Shown here: in pieces, positions 21,705 to 34,248 of the stretch
How positions within the stretch are numbered: the first letter of the stretch is position 1
Layout: each line of letters begins with the position of its first letter
Assembly (NCBI GenBank): GCA_018466975.1
Contig: CM031559.1
Coordinates: 1,674,001-1,738,000, forward strand
Length of the DNA stretch: 64,000 nucleotides
Origin: Sparassis latifolia
Taxonomy: Eukaryota > Basidiomycota > Agaricomycetes > Polyporales > Sparassidaceae
Reading direction: 5' to 3'
Notes under the pieces: model-generated
What the model saw: the letters and a program-made list of their open reading frames with translations, nothing else
Told to the model about the DNA's origin: nothing
Database searches by the model: none
Made by a program: the position numbers and the translations under genes

Positions 21705-23149
21705 TCCTGGTCGCGATCAAGCTCAAGTCGTGAAAAATAGGTCGTGAACGGCCAGCGAGGATGTCGGGAGAGGTTATAACGTGGGGGGTCGGGCAAACGT
21801 TCGGGACTCGGGCGCCAACAAGTGGGGGCGAGCAGAAGATACGATGAGCCCGAAGGCAGGGGCGCGGCAGATCAAGTAGCGTCTTCGCGGTTTCAGGTAT
21901 GATATCGATTTATACACGCCCTCGGCTGGCTGCACTGCATCATTCAACCACATCCGAGGCCTCGACATCGCCAGTCCCTCTGCTGTGCCGGGTGCACGCA
22001 ATACGCCATCTGTCCTGTTTTCTTCCACTGCGCAAGCACCGCCTTTGCGTCTGCGTCGCTGCGGCGCTCACTGCGCTCTCCTGAACTTGGCGGCTCCCAA
22101 CTAAAGCCTGTGTGTATTGCTAGGTTCCTATGTTTAGAGTCGGACAGAGGTTCAGCGCTCATCTCAGCGCAACAGCAACCTTCAATGCCATCTCGTCGTC
22201 GTCGTCGTAATGGTGCGCTTCAAGAATAGAATGGGCCGGGGCCTGTGCTATGTAAGGACGCTCGGATTATGTCCTCTTGACAGACTTTAGGTGAGTTGAG
22301 GAAGCACCCATATTTGTGAGACTTGATCGGATACCATTTAATTATTAGCAGAGACCGATACCAGTGCTTTACATGCTCTTCAACTGTTGCCCTTCGAGCT
22401 CCATTCTCGGTCCATTCACCCCACCAGGATCCGGGCGCAGCGAGGCGCAGGCGGTCTTGTTTCTCTAGCACTCCGTGATCTTGTTTCGCTAAATTGCAGT
22501 GGAAAGTGTGCTTCTATTGTATGTCGTATGCATTCGACGAGATTTGTTCATCAGGCGCCGGCACCGGTCAGAAACATCCCGGATCATGATGTTCTCTGGT
22601 TATTTCATGTTCTTGGAGCTTCGTGGGCGCTGAGGAGACGCCTTGGATGTATACGGTCGGGCTCCTTGATCACCTATCTATTGAAAATGACGGAGAACAG
22701 ACCTCCTTGTGGGCCAGAGTTTCTGCCAACTGACAAGCATGGCGGAACATGAGCCAACCTCGGATGTTTAGCCAGACTCGGAGCCCACAGCTAAGCGACA
22801 GGTTTTGGTTTTAAGAGACTTCGTCTGACTCAAAAGGACTTCCTTGCCATGGTGTGTAATCTCGTGTCTACCGTGTGTTGATTGTCAGGTTCTTGGCCAA
22901 TTCTTGGTAACATGGTGTCGAAGACTCTGAAAGACGACTATGGCACACGACACTTACGAACTGCACGCGCTGTACTGGGTAAGATTGTGGTTGCACAAGA
23001 AATTACACAAAGCAGTAGTCCATGATATAAATTATATCACACATTCACCATAATGGAGGGTCTATCCGACCCGCGAACGCGTGTTCGTTTTCCTAGGGAA
23101 TCATCATACCAAGGATCACAGGCCATCATCAGCGCGCCTCGGTAGGAAA
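21705..23149. other. Intergenic between the two tandem membrane-protein genes
   Basis: 1.4 kb with short frames only. A small (CGT)n run lies at about 22195-22210. I see no gene. The part just after 21704 should hold the promoter of paralogue 1. Confidence 0.5.
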
Positions 23150-23960
23150 TTATGCATGGCCGTATGCATTGTGCGCATCCGAGTACGGGTATGGGCCCGA
23201 GACAGGGTTAAGCAGCCCCTGCCGGACGTCCGTGGTAGTCAGGGAGTACTGGCCCTTCCAGGCAGAGTCGTCGAGCTGCTCCACATAGCGCCGGATCACC
23301 ACGACGATGTCTGCAGGCGGAGAACATCATCAGCACGGTCCCTACACGCGGATTACGGATGCACGCACAGAGATGGATGAGCACCTCCAGGAAGACGATC
23401 ACCGTGACGGCGATCTTCACCGCGGTGGAGAAGTGGAAGTCGCAGTTGACGTTCGTGTTGACATTCCCCTGCGAGTCGATGGAGACGCAGTTGTGGACGA
23501 GGGCCTTGCCGGCGTATACGATGTAGAGGAAGAAGCCCGCGGAGACGAGTGATAGGATGAAGAGGATCCACGACATCGCCGAATACGCTTTCACGAAGCG
23601 GCGATTTCGTGTGACGGAGCCCATAAAGCTGCATGCACTGGGTTAGAGGGCGTTCGGCCTGGTGAGACACGGCACCAGGACGCACCCAAATAGCGAGATG
23701 AGAGCCATCAATGTGAAGACGCTCCCGACTACGATTACGATGATCTTCCCAGCTTCGGTCACGTTCGTTCCAGGGTTATGGTGCACCTCTGCATCGCGAG
23801 TGGTGGTCAGACTTCAAGCTGCAAGTCGAGAGATAGAGGACGCACTGTACGTGGCGTACCACGCTAACGCGGCCACAGCCGCCGTGAGGAGGAAGGAGAA
23901 GAAGGAGAAGATGAACACGCCAGCCCTCACGGGGATGCAGAAACAGAAGTGTTTTGACAT
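23150..23960 (-). CDS. Four-helix membrane protein, paralogue 2 (212 aa)
   Basis: Exons 23960-23846, 23788-23686, 23628-23369 and 23310-23150 have the same phases as paralogue 1; exon 1 is the same length (115 nt). The first 13 residues (MSKHFCFCIPVRA) and the third-helix leader (GSVTRNRRFVKAYS) are close to paralogue 1, as is the tail (DIVVVIRRYVEQLDD, LTTTDVRQGLLNP, PYPYSDAHNAYGHA). It differs by a longer loop between helices 3 and 4 (about 20 extra residues with two Cys and an Asn-rich stretch). The extra Cys pair could form a disulfide in that loop. An upstream in-frame ATG at 24026 is less likely because paralogue 1 starts at MSKHF. Confidence 0.85.
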
Positions 23961-24644
23961 GCTGGAAGAGAACAAGGGGGTGCGGATGGTGAAAGTCGAA
24001 GAGATGCGCAGCCCGTGCGACAGCAAGCGTTATATAGCCATGCGCATCAAAATGCTGGTCAGGGGGGAACAGTGCTTCCTAAAAGCAGTGAGGCAGGGAA
24101 ACCAGATACCCTCATTTGCCGCCGGCCAAGAGCAGCGCCTTGCGAAAACTTGCACTGCCCCCGGACGAGACGTGACAGTGCGTTCGGCCTCGTCTAGCAA
24201 CGGGTTGTGCCAAGATGTGTATCCCCTGTGCCATTCGCATCAGGTATATCCCCATATATATGACTTTCCTCACCCGATCGATATCATGGGTTTGCCGCGT
24301 GTTTGGGTCGAGGTGAATGAACGGGGGGCACCACCACGCTCAGAAATACATATGATGAATACGGTGAGGTGTACTGAGTTCACCTTGACCATTTGTCAAT
24401 ACCGATCTCGCCTTTGTCGCATTCGCTGAGGATGTATTCTTACAGGATTCGGATGTAGGTAAGCCCCAGCAAGCGGCCCGATGGCGGCACCGCCCGGGGT
24501 TGAGCGCTGAGCGCTAGTGTTCCTCGTGTTGAGTGCGGGCCAATCAGGATCCAGGACTGGTTCAACTCGGATGTTACCGAGTTGAACTCAACTCAGCGGC
24601 AACACTACTGCATAGCGCGAGCCACTGTATTCTCGTTATTCTCG
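23961..24644. other. Divergent promoter region
   Basis: 684 bp between the start of paralogue 2 (-) and the GFA gene (+). A long plus-strand frame that runs 23662-24429 overlaps the membrane-protein gene in antisense and looks spurious. TATATATGAC at 24255 is a TATA candidate of unclear direction. Confidence 0.4.
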
Positions 24645-25201
24645 ATGCCTGAAACGTCATTGAAAGGATCTTGCTATTGTGGCTCGGTGTCGTATTCTGT
24701 GGCTGGTGGTCCAGTTCTCAGCGCATATTGCCATTGCATCAACTGTCAACGTTTGTCCGGTAAGTTACGATACACACCTCACTGGGTGTGGTACCGCGCC
24801 AGAAGGATTTCGGCACGGATTGTTCTCTTGAACGGGACTTACTGACGTGCCAGTCAGGATGCCCGTTCATCCACACCGTGCACGTCAGATTTGACGCGTT
24901 CAGCTGGACCCACTCCCCGCCCCACGGTGCTCAGTTAGAGTCGTACACGATCGAGAGCAAGCCCTGGAAGACGCGCTGGCGCTGCAAGCAATGCGGCGTA
25001 TGTGTTGCAGGGCACAACGCACAGACGGACAATTGGAGCATATGGGGTCCGCACCTAGAGCGGGGTGAGGATGGGAAGATCAAAGATTGGGGCGTGGTGA
25101 AACCCACCGCGCACATATTCTACGTCACCCGAGTGCTTGACGTGGATGACGATCTCGGAAAGTGGGAAGGGTACGAGAACAAGTCCCTTCGCCTCTCTTG
25201 A
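24645..25201 (+). CDS. GFA / CENP-V domain protein (Mss4-like fold)
   Basis: Exons 24645-24759 and 24858-25201 give about 152 aa. Zinc-binding cysteines appear as CYC (residues 10-12), CHC plus INC (29-34) and CKQC in the second exon, the pattern of glutathione-dependent formaldehyde-activating (GFA) domain proteins. Other family signs are GSVSYSV, NCQRLSG, and PFIHTVHVRFDAFSW. These proteins are small cytosolic zinc enzymes; only some act on S-hydroxymethylglutathione and most are untested. The ATG is the first in frame. The intron starts GTAAGT and its acceptor is CAGTCAG at 24857. Confidence 0.85.
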
Positions 25202-28200
25202 TAGTGAGTTTATTCGCGGGGTTACGAGCGCAATGTTTTCTGACATTACGGCCTGCGCGCTAGCCCATCAGTGATTGGTCGAGCTAGGAATGCCTCGAAA
25301 GTGCAGATACCTCACTCCCTGTTCGTTGTGTTTTGGACATTAGTAGAAGCTTTCATGAGTTGATTCTTGTGCCGCGAGACTGAAGTGTTACTCCCATGAG
25401 ATAGCAAAGACGGAAACGCTGTTTCTAACTCAGAGAACGGGTGCAAATGAGCCGGAAGAACATCACAGACGATCGTTTGAGTTTTTCAATTTTTCGTCTT
25501 TGACTAGCGAATATATTAAAAGAAGTTACACTTGAGGCCGAACTCGGAATTTTAATTTTTCTGGAAGCCGCGTAGGCATAAAGCAGTAAGCAATAGGTGC
25601 GGACGTTAACAACGATCCACACATCGTTAACCCTTCCGCTGGCAACAGGATTCATTTTTGGGCAGGATCTCCAGTAGGTGCACCATCGACCCGTACCCAC
25701 TGACGTGCCTATCTGCGTCGTCTTTATGAATATCTAGAAGGGACTGTTTGTTCGAGTTCTAGTACTCAGTAAGTCAGTGCAGAAGATGCAGCCTCTGACT
25801 TACCAACGGCCAGTTTGCAGAGATTCTAAATCCAATCCAACGCCTTTCCAGTACAAACGGGAAAGGAATGCAAACCCGGGACTGCTAGACTGTAATGGTG
25901 AACCTCAAAGAATACTTCTCTGAGAGCGCTGTAACCCACCCGCATGGGTAAGGGGCTACCCGCTGTGTCAGCCAAGGAAGGAATTGGACGTTCCTGGAGC
26001 GGGACGAGCTGTTCCGCAACGCTGGACAGAGAACCCCGATTAATTTGTTATCAATGGTCTCCGCGAAGCTAGCCTCACAATGAAAACTGCCTTCAAGCGC
26101 TTCTCTTCGCCCGTGGTCACAACGGCAGCCGAGCGAGTTCAATGCGCCGGTTCGCATAGAGCATCCTGGAGGACCTCAGCTGGAGCGACCGTTCATTTGA
26201 CCAGGGTTCCTGGCAATTCGAAATCATGTCAGAGAGGACGACATTGACTGGTGCACCCAATTGCACCGATGGATTGGTGCATCAATTTCTGGAGAAAAGT
26301 AACCGGTAACCTCTGACAGAGATAACACGTACCGGCAGGTATAGTATGCATGCGAGTGCGCCGATATCACCTCACAAACAAACAGCAGATGATGTTAAGA
26401 GTACGAGCCAACATCTATCCGGGGCTTGAGAATGCGAGCAACACGGTGAGATACACGCGATCGGACGAAGAATGTTCGCAACAAAAATAGCCGACTCGCG
26501 GGCTGCAGCAAGAGCGGGACGCGCTGGAGGAACAGCACAGGGATCAGGCCCTGAAGCAACTGCACAACTGCATGACTGGATCAAGCAACATGGAAAGAAG
26601 CGGTACAGCTACACCGCTCGGCGGAAGACCAGATACCAGAAGGAGAGAAACAGTGGCTTGTGGAAAAATAAGAGTCGCTGTGTGCCCCTCCGCTTAAGCC
26701 TTCGTAGAAATCGCCCTACAGCGGAAGTCGATCTGTTGCTCGCTTTTCCGTTCCACCCAGAGGGACATCAGTATGGGAACAGCGCCAGCGGTCCTGTTAT
26801 CATGGTGTGCGAGTTTGAGGTCATGCCGCTGAGAGCAGCAAATGCACTATGCATGACATTCACCTGAGTTATACAACATCATCAGAAGATTGTCAGAAAA
26901 AGGGAGACATCTCGCCACCATCGTCCGCCAGTTATTACACCATAATATTCTCGCGACTGAGTTATCAGAGACCAGTATTTAGATAGATACAGCCGTCTGG
27001 CGGCCTTTCGAATTTGGGGCAATTTGAGCGACAGGCACCGAATTTGACGGCTCCATTGCGATCCGGTGGTCCTGTACCTTCCAACGATATTCTCGGCCAG
27101 TGTAGACGAAATAGGGGTTGGTGCTGAGATGTTAGTAAAGAGCTGAGGCCGATGAAATTGTTGTGCATGTGTATGCGCATTCGCATAGACAGAGAAACGC
27201 TAGGAACGAGAAAGTAATGTTCGCTTCAAGAACTGGGAGCCTGAGGTCCTCAGCTTCACAAAAATTTGCAAACACCAAGAATTTTATGGCGTCAGAGAGG
27301 CATTGTTCATGGTTGACGGCGACGCAGACGAGTGACCAGTTCTGCGTCGCTTGCTCGCTGAGTTCCGCTCCACCGGCTCCCGCCGGAAACACTTGTGTGG
27401 TGGTGGTGGTGGTGGTGGTGTATTACCGGCATGGGTCCCAGTTAGGAACGCCGGGTTGCCGCTGTAGTAAGTACATGATAAACTAGACAAGTAATAATGT
27501 ACTACGCAATCCATATGTCTATTACTACAGCGACACATCAATAATCAATGCCGCTCCGATAGCCTCATATGCCCCAACCGCAGCTCATGGCCAATTCCAC
27601 AAAAAGAAGGCAGACCAAGGGTTAAAACTTGGCAGGAAAAATTCGTGCAAAAAACCTGTCCAGGAATCAGATATGGTTCGCCACCAATCTGATAACACTC
27701 ACCCCTGACCAGAGAGGGTGACGGTATGAGGACCATCTTCCTGGCATCAAATTATGATGCTATTCAGGTAGAGACAACACGGCCCGCCGCGGGCGAGAGA
27801 CCCTATGTCGAGTCACAACCAGGACAGGTGTGCGTAAATGCTAGGGGGCTGCATTGGGAGGGGGGAGGAGGAAGGCAGTAAGTGTTACTGCATAGGGACA
27901 AGCGACAAAGGCAAGGTGAAGTAGGAGAGAGAAATAGTGAGGTAGGTAATGGAAATGGAAGCGACTGAAAGAGCGCGGCAAAGCCGCAGCAAACAGTCGA
28001 GAGTGAAGCAACGGCAACTGTCCGTAAATGGAGCAAAGCCGGTGAGGGTGAGAGGAAGACACAGGGAATGCAAGAGTACTTGAGCGACAGGCAGGTGTCG
28101 CCGTCGGCGTGGTTGGGCTTTTCACGCTGGCTGCTAATCCAACACCGAAGCTTGTTCTCGTGCAGCAGACCGTGTGGGCTCAAGTGAGTGCAGCCCCTCA

Positions 28201-30369
28201 GCACTATGTGTAAAGAAAGTGGGAGGAGGAGAGTAGAGAGAGAGAAACAGCGCAGGAAGACGAGATAGATGTTGCTGCTGCGGGAGAGAACCACAGCCTT
28301 CTGTGGGGGAGAAAGACCACAGGCAACTGCCTCGAATGGAAGCAGGCATCCGTCAAAGACGGGGAAAAGACTGGACCAGGAAAAGCATAGCGTGGAGGTC
28401 GTGGACATGGAGATTATTACATGTCAGGGCATCCACCGTCATCAGTGGGCATCCGCGCAAAAAGGCGGGCAGCAGCGGACGCTGTGCGTCAACGCTGGAC
28501 ATGGAGCCAACATGTTTTATACGTTACGATAGTCATCGATGTCCTTTCAGCAGTAGAGGACAATATTCTTGAATATCGTGAATAGGGGTTAGGCGAGATG
28601 ATGACGGACGGAAATCCAGCGTGCGACTGCCCCCGCATCGGGAACAACGTGGAAGGTTGTGGAGTTATCGTCTCCGTTCGCTGTTCGTCTAGTTCGTCTT
28701 TAGCTGCCTTGCTGGGGTCGGAAACAATCTGGCAGCAATCCTCTGCGCTGTTCCACTCACGAAGAATACGCCACAGGATCGCATTTTGCTGATGTCGATC
28801 TTCACACATTTCATCTTAACCTCGGTACCTGTCGAATTTACGGTGGTGAAATTACAGCTCTTTAGCATTAAACCCGTTTGGATGAGCCATCGGTTCTCGC
28901 CCTAACGCTGCTGGCAATTTCTTGGATCTTCTCGACCGGGATAACTTCTCCGTGGTGTGACCATGCTAATTGCGATGGGTGGTGGCCGGACTGTGAAAGA
29001 GGGCTGACGGCCAAGTTCAATGGCCACTGCTACAAATACTCCCGAGCTTCTGGCTGTATCGCTCTTGGTGGAGCTGTGATTACCCGCTGCTGGAGTCGAA
29101 CGTCGAGATGTTATGTCCACTGCTCAGCCAAAGTCTGCCTTTTGCGCTGTGTGGGATAATCCAAAATGGTACGTGGCATTGGTTTCCGTCTCTGTACGAC
29201 GGACTGGGGTTGATGCGCGAGCTCTGGCTCATGAGCGGCGAGTGGCGAGGTGGTAAAGCCAGTTAGATTTCCGTCGTGAAGTTGATCTTTCTTTTGCACA
29301 TCAGTGCTCTGGTATACTGGCATGCGTCACATATTAGTTGGAAGGTTTACAACCAATCTGGTGACTCGCCTTGTACCCATCCCGCAAGGGCAGGATGTGC
29401 CACGTGACTTTCCGTGACGTCGGGTCACAATGTGGCGCCGCGGCGCGATCCTGTGCATAACAGCCTTCCGAGCGAGGAGCTTGGGGGAGTTATCGCGAAG
29501 AGAGCGAGGGGGAGACAAGAGAAAGTGTATCTGCAGAAAGTTACGAGAGCGATAACATGCAAGAAGCTCATTAGGCAGCAGACCGGGTGTGGTTTGTTGT
29601 GGACCCTAGATGATGGACTGCATCCCGGCGAATATCCTCTGGTCATTAAATGGTATATGTGGAGGGCGAGAGACATATCTGCCGTCGATACGACCAACTT
29701 ATGATGGTTGAACGCAGACGAGCTTACGGACACAAGGCTAGATGCCGCTGCAGGTCGCACGCGCACGTTCTTACTCTCCCGTCTTTTCTTGCTTCCTTGA
29801 CTCCTTCACCGTGTATAAGACAGGGATTCATGGTGAGAGTGCTACATGACATAAAACCAGCCCTATTTTCGACCGTTAGACTCCAGGTGAATTTACAGAA
29901 ACGAGCCGAATTGCTACCCGTCGCGGATGATCAACTCACGGTCTCACCCCATGTCTTTGTCCTCTAGCAGCCGTCGACTGGCATCGGCCACATTCGCGGA
30001 GGTAGATTGCCTGAAGATCGAGCAGCGCGGAAGCAGACTCGAGAGACGCGGATGTATATTCTAGAGCGTGATGGTTGTGGTCAAGGGTAAGTCGCCGCGT
30101 TGTTGTAACAAAGTGCCTGCTCCCTCGCTAACCTAAAGCAGCTGCAATCCGCCGCCTTACGTGAATTAACCGTACCTTCATCCTAGTCGCCGAACTATTA
30201 AATGGATGGCGGCACGGCGATGTACTTTTCCTTCACCATCATCATCGTCCACCAGTCCTTACTCTTGCTATTATTCTCGCCGATTATCCGTTAATTGTCC
30301 CTCTGTTGTCTAACTGTCCAAGCAAGCGTCGAAATTATATTGCACCGCCTTACGTCTTCAGCGGCCTCC
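25202..30369. other. Gene-poor 5.2-kb region
   Basis: Only short or compositionally odd frames occur. 26500-26580 in one frame encodes a coiled-coil-like QQERDALEEQHRDQALKQL, possibly a remnant of a lost gene. The 201-codon minus frame 27803-28408 is Leu/Ser/Cys/Pro-rich with no motif and is probably chance. I see no transposase, tRNA or RNA gene here. Confidence 0.5.
27397..27420 (+). repeat. (TGG)n microsatellite
   Basis: Eight TGG trinucleotides in a row within intergenic sequence. A likely length-variable marker. Confidence 0.9.
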
Positions 30370-30939
30370 ATGTCCCACGTCGGCGACTGCTTCAAACTGC
30401 CCCCATATTCTTCTCGAAGTTTATACCGATATCACCCGTACCCACGGGTTCAACGGCGACTAGACGAGATCAACTCTATCCCAGTAATTCTTTAATTCTG
30501 CTTTACTCCTGCACACGACTGCTCAGCGAAGAATTACGCAGACTACCCGCAATGACGACAATAATGAAAGCCCCGCCATTACGCTGTCACCGATATTGGG
30601 TTTGGTACGAAACAACGTCGTTGCGGTGGCCACGCGTATTCACTCCCTGCCCCTTCTTAGTATCCTGTAGACATTGTTGGAGCCGACGTCAATGACGACG
30701 TGTCGACTTTAATGCTTGACGATCACGGAGCCGGCGACGATGAGCCGCGAGATGAAGGGCGGAGAGAACGCCCTACATATATTACAACATGGGTCGCTGT
30801 GAGTGCTTGCCTTCCATCCTTCACACTCTATTCACTGAAGTCTGTTGACTAGAATGCCGTGGCGACCGTATGGCGCAAGTGCCAGGCTCTATGCACGCCC
30901 AGGCTATGGCCGCGTACGGCAGTACTGCGACGCGAATGA
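30370..30939 (+). CDS. Small protein of unknown function, family member 1 (138 aa)
   Basis: Four exons, 30370-30483, 30527-30604, 30661-30798 and 30853-30939, all joined in phase 0, give 138 aa. The product starts MSHVGDCFKLPPYSSRSLYR, continues YHPYPRVQRRLDE, then an Asn/Asp-rich part, then IVGADVNDDVSTLMLDD, a charged part, WVA, and a last exon with VWRKCQALC. The gene at 39218-39784 has the same four-exon layout. Its third exon is also 138 nt, and it shares LPPYSSRS, RYHPYPR, NDDVSTL and VWRKC. That shared structure is the main reason to accept both as real genes. There is no signal peptide, membrane span or known domain. Confidence 0.65.
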
Positions 30940-32405
30940 ACCTACGTGATTCTCCGGTTTTTCACGTAAACTATCTGCAGAACATGCAGCTCACCAGTGT
31001 GTCCGACGCTTAATTTGTACTATAGGATCTTTTGGTCATACGCGTATACATCTCATCGTCCTACGTTTCGACTGATCTTGTGTATCGTTGCAGGTGGTGG
31101 GACAGAACAGTGTCAAGTTTGGATATATCTTCCTTGTGCCTGGCTGCTTCTGCGCGTTGGCTGTCGACGAATGCTGCATTCAATCCTCTGGAATATGCGC
31201 CACTGCTGTGCCGTGCTACAAGATTTTACACAATCCGATCTTCTGCATTTTCCTTCGGCGACCACAGTCATGCTTTGATGTTTCCTCCGCGCTGCTCTGA
31301 ATGTTCGATGATGTCCATCTTCTCGGGGGTTGGCAGTACGAAACGCGAGACAGCCAAGATGTTGAAGCTCAATATCAAGTTCTACGAGAACTCTATACTA
31401 CGCGCAAAGTGAAGCTGCCTGCAGCCGTCCCTGACGTTAGCTGCACGGCGGGCAATACGGCGTCTGGATTATTGTAGGTCATGGTTCGCACACTGCGTGC
31501 AGCATCGAACACTAGCCGTCGTAATGTAAATACTAAGCTCGCAAATATTCCTGAAACGCCAGGAAGCTGTACAGTCAACAGGACGGACGACTTCTTTCAC
31601 ATCTGCAATGCCTGTAAATACTAAATGCAACAGGGGCAGGACTGTACGTGGGTTGGTCTCTACTCACTGGATCTCGTTCGTCGCTGAGTTAGCGTACGCA
31701 TGCTCAGCGTTTCGGACCCACAAGTCGCAATTCATTTTGTGATCACTGTTCAAACACGATCGCATGATCAAAGCCTTTCCTGCGTGCCGTCGTGGTGAAT
31801 ATGTCTATCTACAGTAATCGAAATTAAGTACCGTTGACTTTGTGAAGAGCTCGAGGATGTGATCTTCGGAAGGATTTCGTGCACTTCTGGGTGCAGCCGT
31901 GGCATGGTGCTTTGTGTGAACATCATATCAGGTTTGCTGGCACCAGGATTTGCGGCCTTACAGACAAGCTTGTCTCAACAGTCGTATCGAGACCGAAAAG
32001 GATCCGAACGACCGTTTGTATCCTCACTGACGACATGACGACGATGAATGACGCATCGAGATACTTGCTGACTTAAGTACGGGCCGAGTCGTCGTCCAAC
32101 TCGGAAGTGCTCCAAATATTGGTATCATTGGTATCATTGGTATATCGTACAACAAGGGTATATAGCAGTTAAACAACAGGAACATCAAGAGGTCGCAGGA
32201 AGACAGTGGTCGTATGACAACAGCACAATAGGGATGCTATATAGATGCCGATGTTATACCACCGCTGCGGCGCTGCGACGACAGCATCATAGCAAGACGG
32301 CGAGTGACGAGAAAGCAGATGATTCCACATCCAATAAAGATGTCGACAAAAAGCATTATTTTAAAGAAAACAAGGGATAGAGCTCGAGGATTTTGCTGGT
32401 CTAGT
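30940..32405. other. Intergenic
   Basis: About 1.5 kb without a supported gene. A short tandem TTGGTATCA motif (three copies, the last partial) lies at about 32122-32150. Plus-strand frames of 93-126 codons near 31000-31410 have no recognisable motif. Confidence 0.45.
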
Positions 32406-34128
32406 CTATTTTTTGGTGTTCTGCAACCACGAAGGTTAGGTAATATTTTAATGGTCTACATAGATGGGCTAGAGTACTCACGCACAGCTTGGCATGATGG
32501 TTGTATGAATCTCTTGCTTGGACCGTTGCCCAACCGCATGATGGACATTTTAATTCAATCGGGCGCAGGTGCGAACGATAAAGATGGCGAGCTCTGCTGC
32601 TTTGTCCTACAGATGATGGGCAATGACTTTTGTCCCGAGCATTGCGCCACGTACACGACCACTTCAGATCAGACTTGGAGTGTTCGTGATACTCCCTGAG
32701 ATGCCTGTTTACATCATTCATGGAAGGCAGTTCACCGAGGACCCTGTTGCAACCATCCAGCAAGCAACGGTGCACCAAAGGCGCATCGGGGTTACGCCCG
32801 ACGATCGGAGACAGAGGCCCTTCGGGTTCCTCTTTGGCCTCGCCCGCATGCGCCGTCGGACGTACAGAACCCGACGCCACAGGAGCCGTTCCGTCGCCAA
32901 TTAACATGTTGCGGCGGCGAGGGGTGCTGCGCCTGGTACCCTCCTCCGGCTCGTTCTCCGCCGCAGGACGTTTCCTGGAGGACAATGCGGTCCGCGACGA
33001 AGGTCCGGCTGTTGGGTTCTCCGCGAGCCTGGGAGTCGACGTCAAAGGACCAACCGTTTGACCCATCGATCGCGCACGGGGAACGCAGGTCTGCACTGGC
33101 TGCCTTGTTTGCCAGCCATAGCGAGCGCTCAAACGTTGCGCAACCGACTCTGAGAAGGCCGGCGGCAGTCCAGGCTGTACGGAGGGCGGGCACCGGCTCA
33201 CCGTCGAAGAAGTCGGAGCATACATGGGATATGGCAGTGGCGATAGTCCAAATGACAGACCAGGTTGCGGGAGTGTAAGATACGGCACTGTTACGTAGGC
33301 GTTGGTCGGCACAGAGAGCGCTGGCGTAACATTGTAGGCTTGCTCGTACGGAGGTCGTTGAAGAGTCCCTGGCGTTGGATATTGCGCTTGGGGATATTCC
33401 GAGGAAGAGGGAGGGGGCGCAGGAGGTTGGGGAGGAGTATGTTGCTCACGCTGTGGAGACGATCCTGCAGGGAGGGTAGGCCCTTGGTTACTGTCCTGTG
33501 CACGCACAAGGTTTTCGAACCACTTAAGATCGTCAGCTGAAAGCTCCCGGGCAAACATATCCGACATCGAGGTTGTTGCAAGAGATACGCGTTCAGGGCA
33601 ACCAGGCAAAGCAGAGGCCTCCTTCTCAAGTGTCGCTGCAGCTGCGGATGTACGCTCGATCTGAAGAGACATCACTTCCGCGTAATCAGGCGATGCGAGG
33701 TCATCGTCGGGACCTGGAGACTCTGATCTTGGAACGTCAGCCGTCAGCTGCTCCGGAGCGGGAAGGCTGGGGGAAGATTCTTGCTGGGCCACAGTCAACG
33801 GTTTGTGGCCTGCTGGGTTGCCGAGCCGTGTGGTCGACACGAGCGGTGAGCTAGGATCAACGGTGGCGAACGGTACCGTCGCGTCCTGAACCAGTATTTC
33901 GAGGATGCCGTAGAACAGCGTCTCGATGGTTTCTTCTGAGAAAACCGTCAGGAATTTCTGCAGGTAAGTGAAGGATCTGAAGAACAAAACGTGAGAGGTC
34001 TCAACACCGAAAGAAGACGACGAGCCACCTACAACATTGAATGAGATGCGCGCTTTGGAGAGAATTGTGTCCGAAGTGGTTGCAGGAGTGAGGCAAGTTG
34101 TGGTAATAGAGAAAGAAGAGTGTTGCAT
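32406..34128 (-). CDS. C2H2-type zinc-finger protein with long Pro/Ser-rich region
   Basis: Model: ATG 34128 (MQHSSFSITTTCL), an in-frame intron of about 75 nt near 34035-33961 (GTAGGT...CTGCAG), a long exon to 32482, an intron 32481-32421 (GTGAGT/TTGCAG), and a last exon 32420-32406 encoding NTKK and stop. The region about 33700-33000 is Pro/Ser/Gln/Tyr-rich and looks disordered. A basic stretch (SSRKRPAAENE, RRSTPRRRN) could be a nuclear signal. The C-terminus holds three finger-like units: HRCLLDGCNRVLGE ending HLREYHEH, WSCTWRNARDKSHCP ending HLYRSHL, and ELKCPSCGWATVQ ending NHHAKLC. A DNA-binding regulator is the likely role. An upstream ATG at 34248 is possible. No target is known. Confidence 0.7.
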
Positions 34129-34248
34129 GGTTGACTTTATGCAGCGGTGGCCGCTTGAGTCTCGTGATCGGAGTTGAGCATTCACAGTGAAGTTCACAAT
34201 GAGCCACAAACACTTAGAACCCCTACGAAGGCACAAATGACAGTTCAC

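Noticed and set aside
23662..24429. Plus-strand open frame of 255 codons
   Set aside because: It runs antisense through exons of the membrane-protein gene on the minus strand, which has conserved paralogous structure; the plus peptide has no motif.
27803..28408. Minus-strand open frame of 201 codons
   Set aside because: Rich in Leu, Ser, Cys and Pro with no domain, no splice structure and no paralogue; likely chance.
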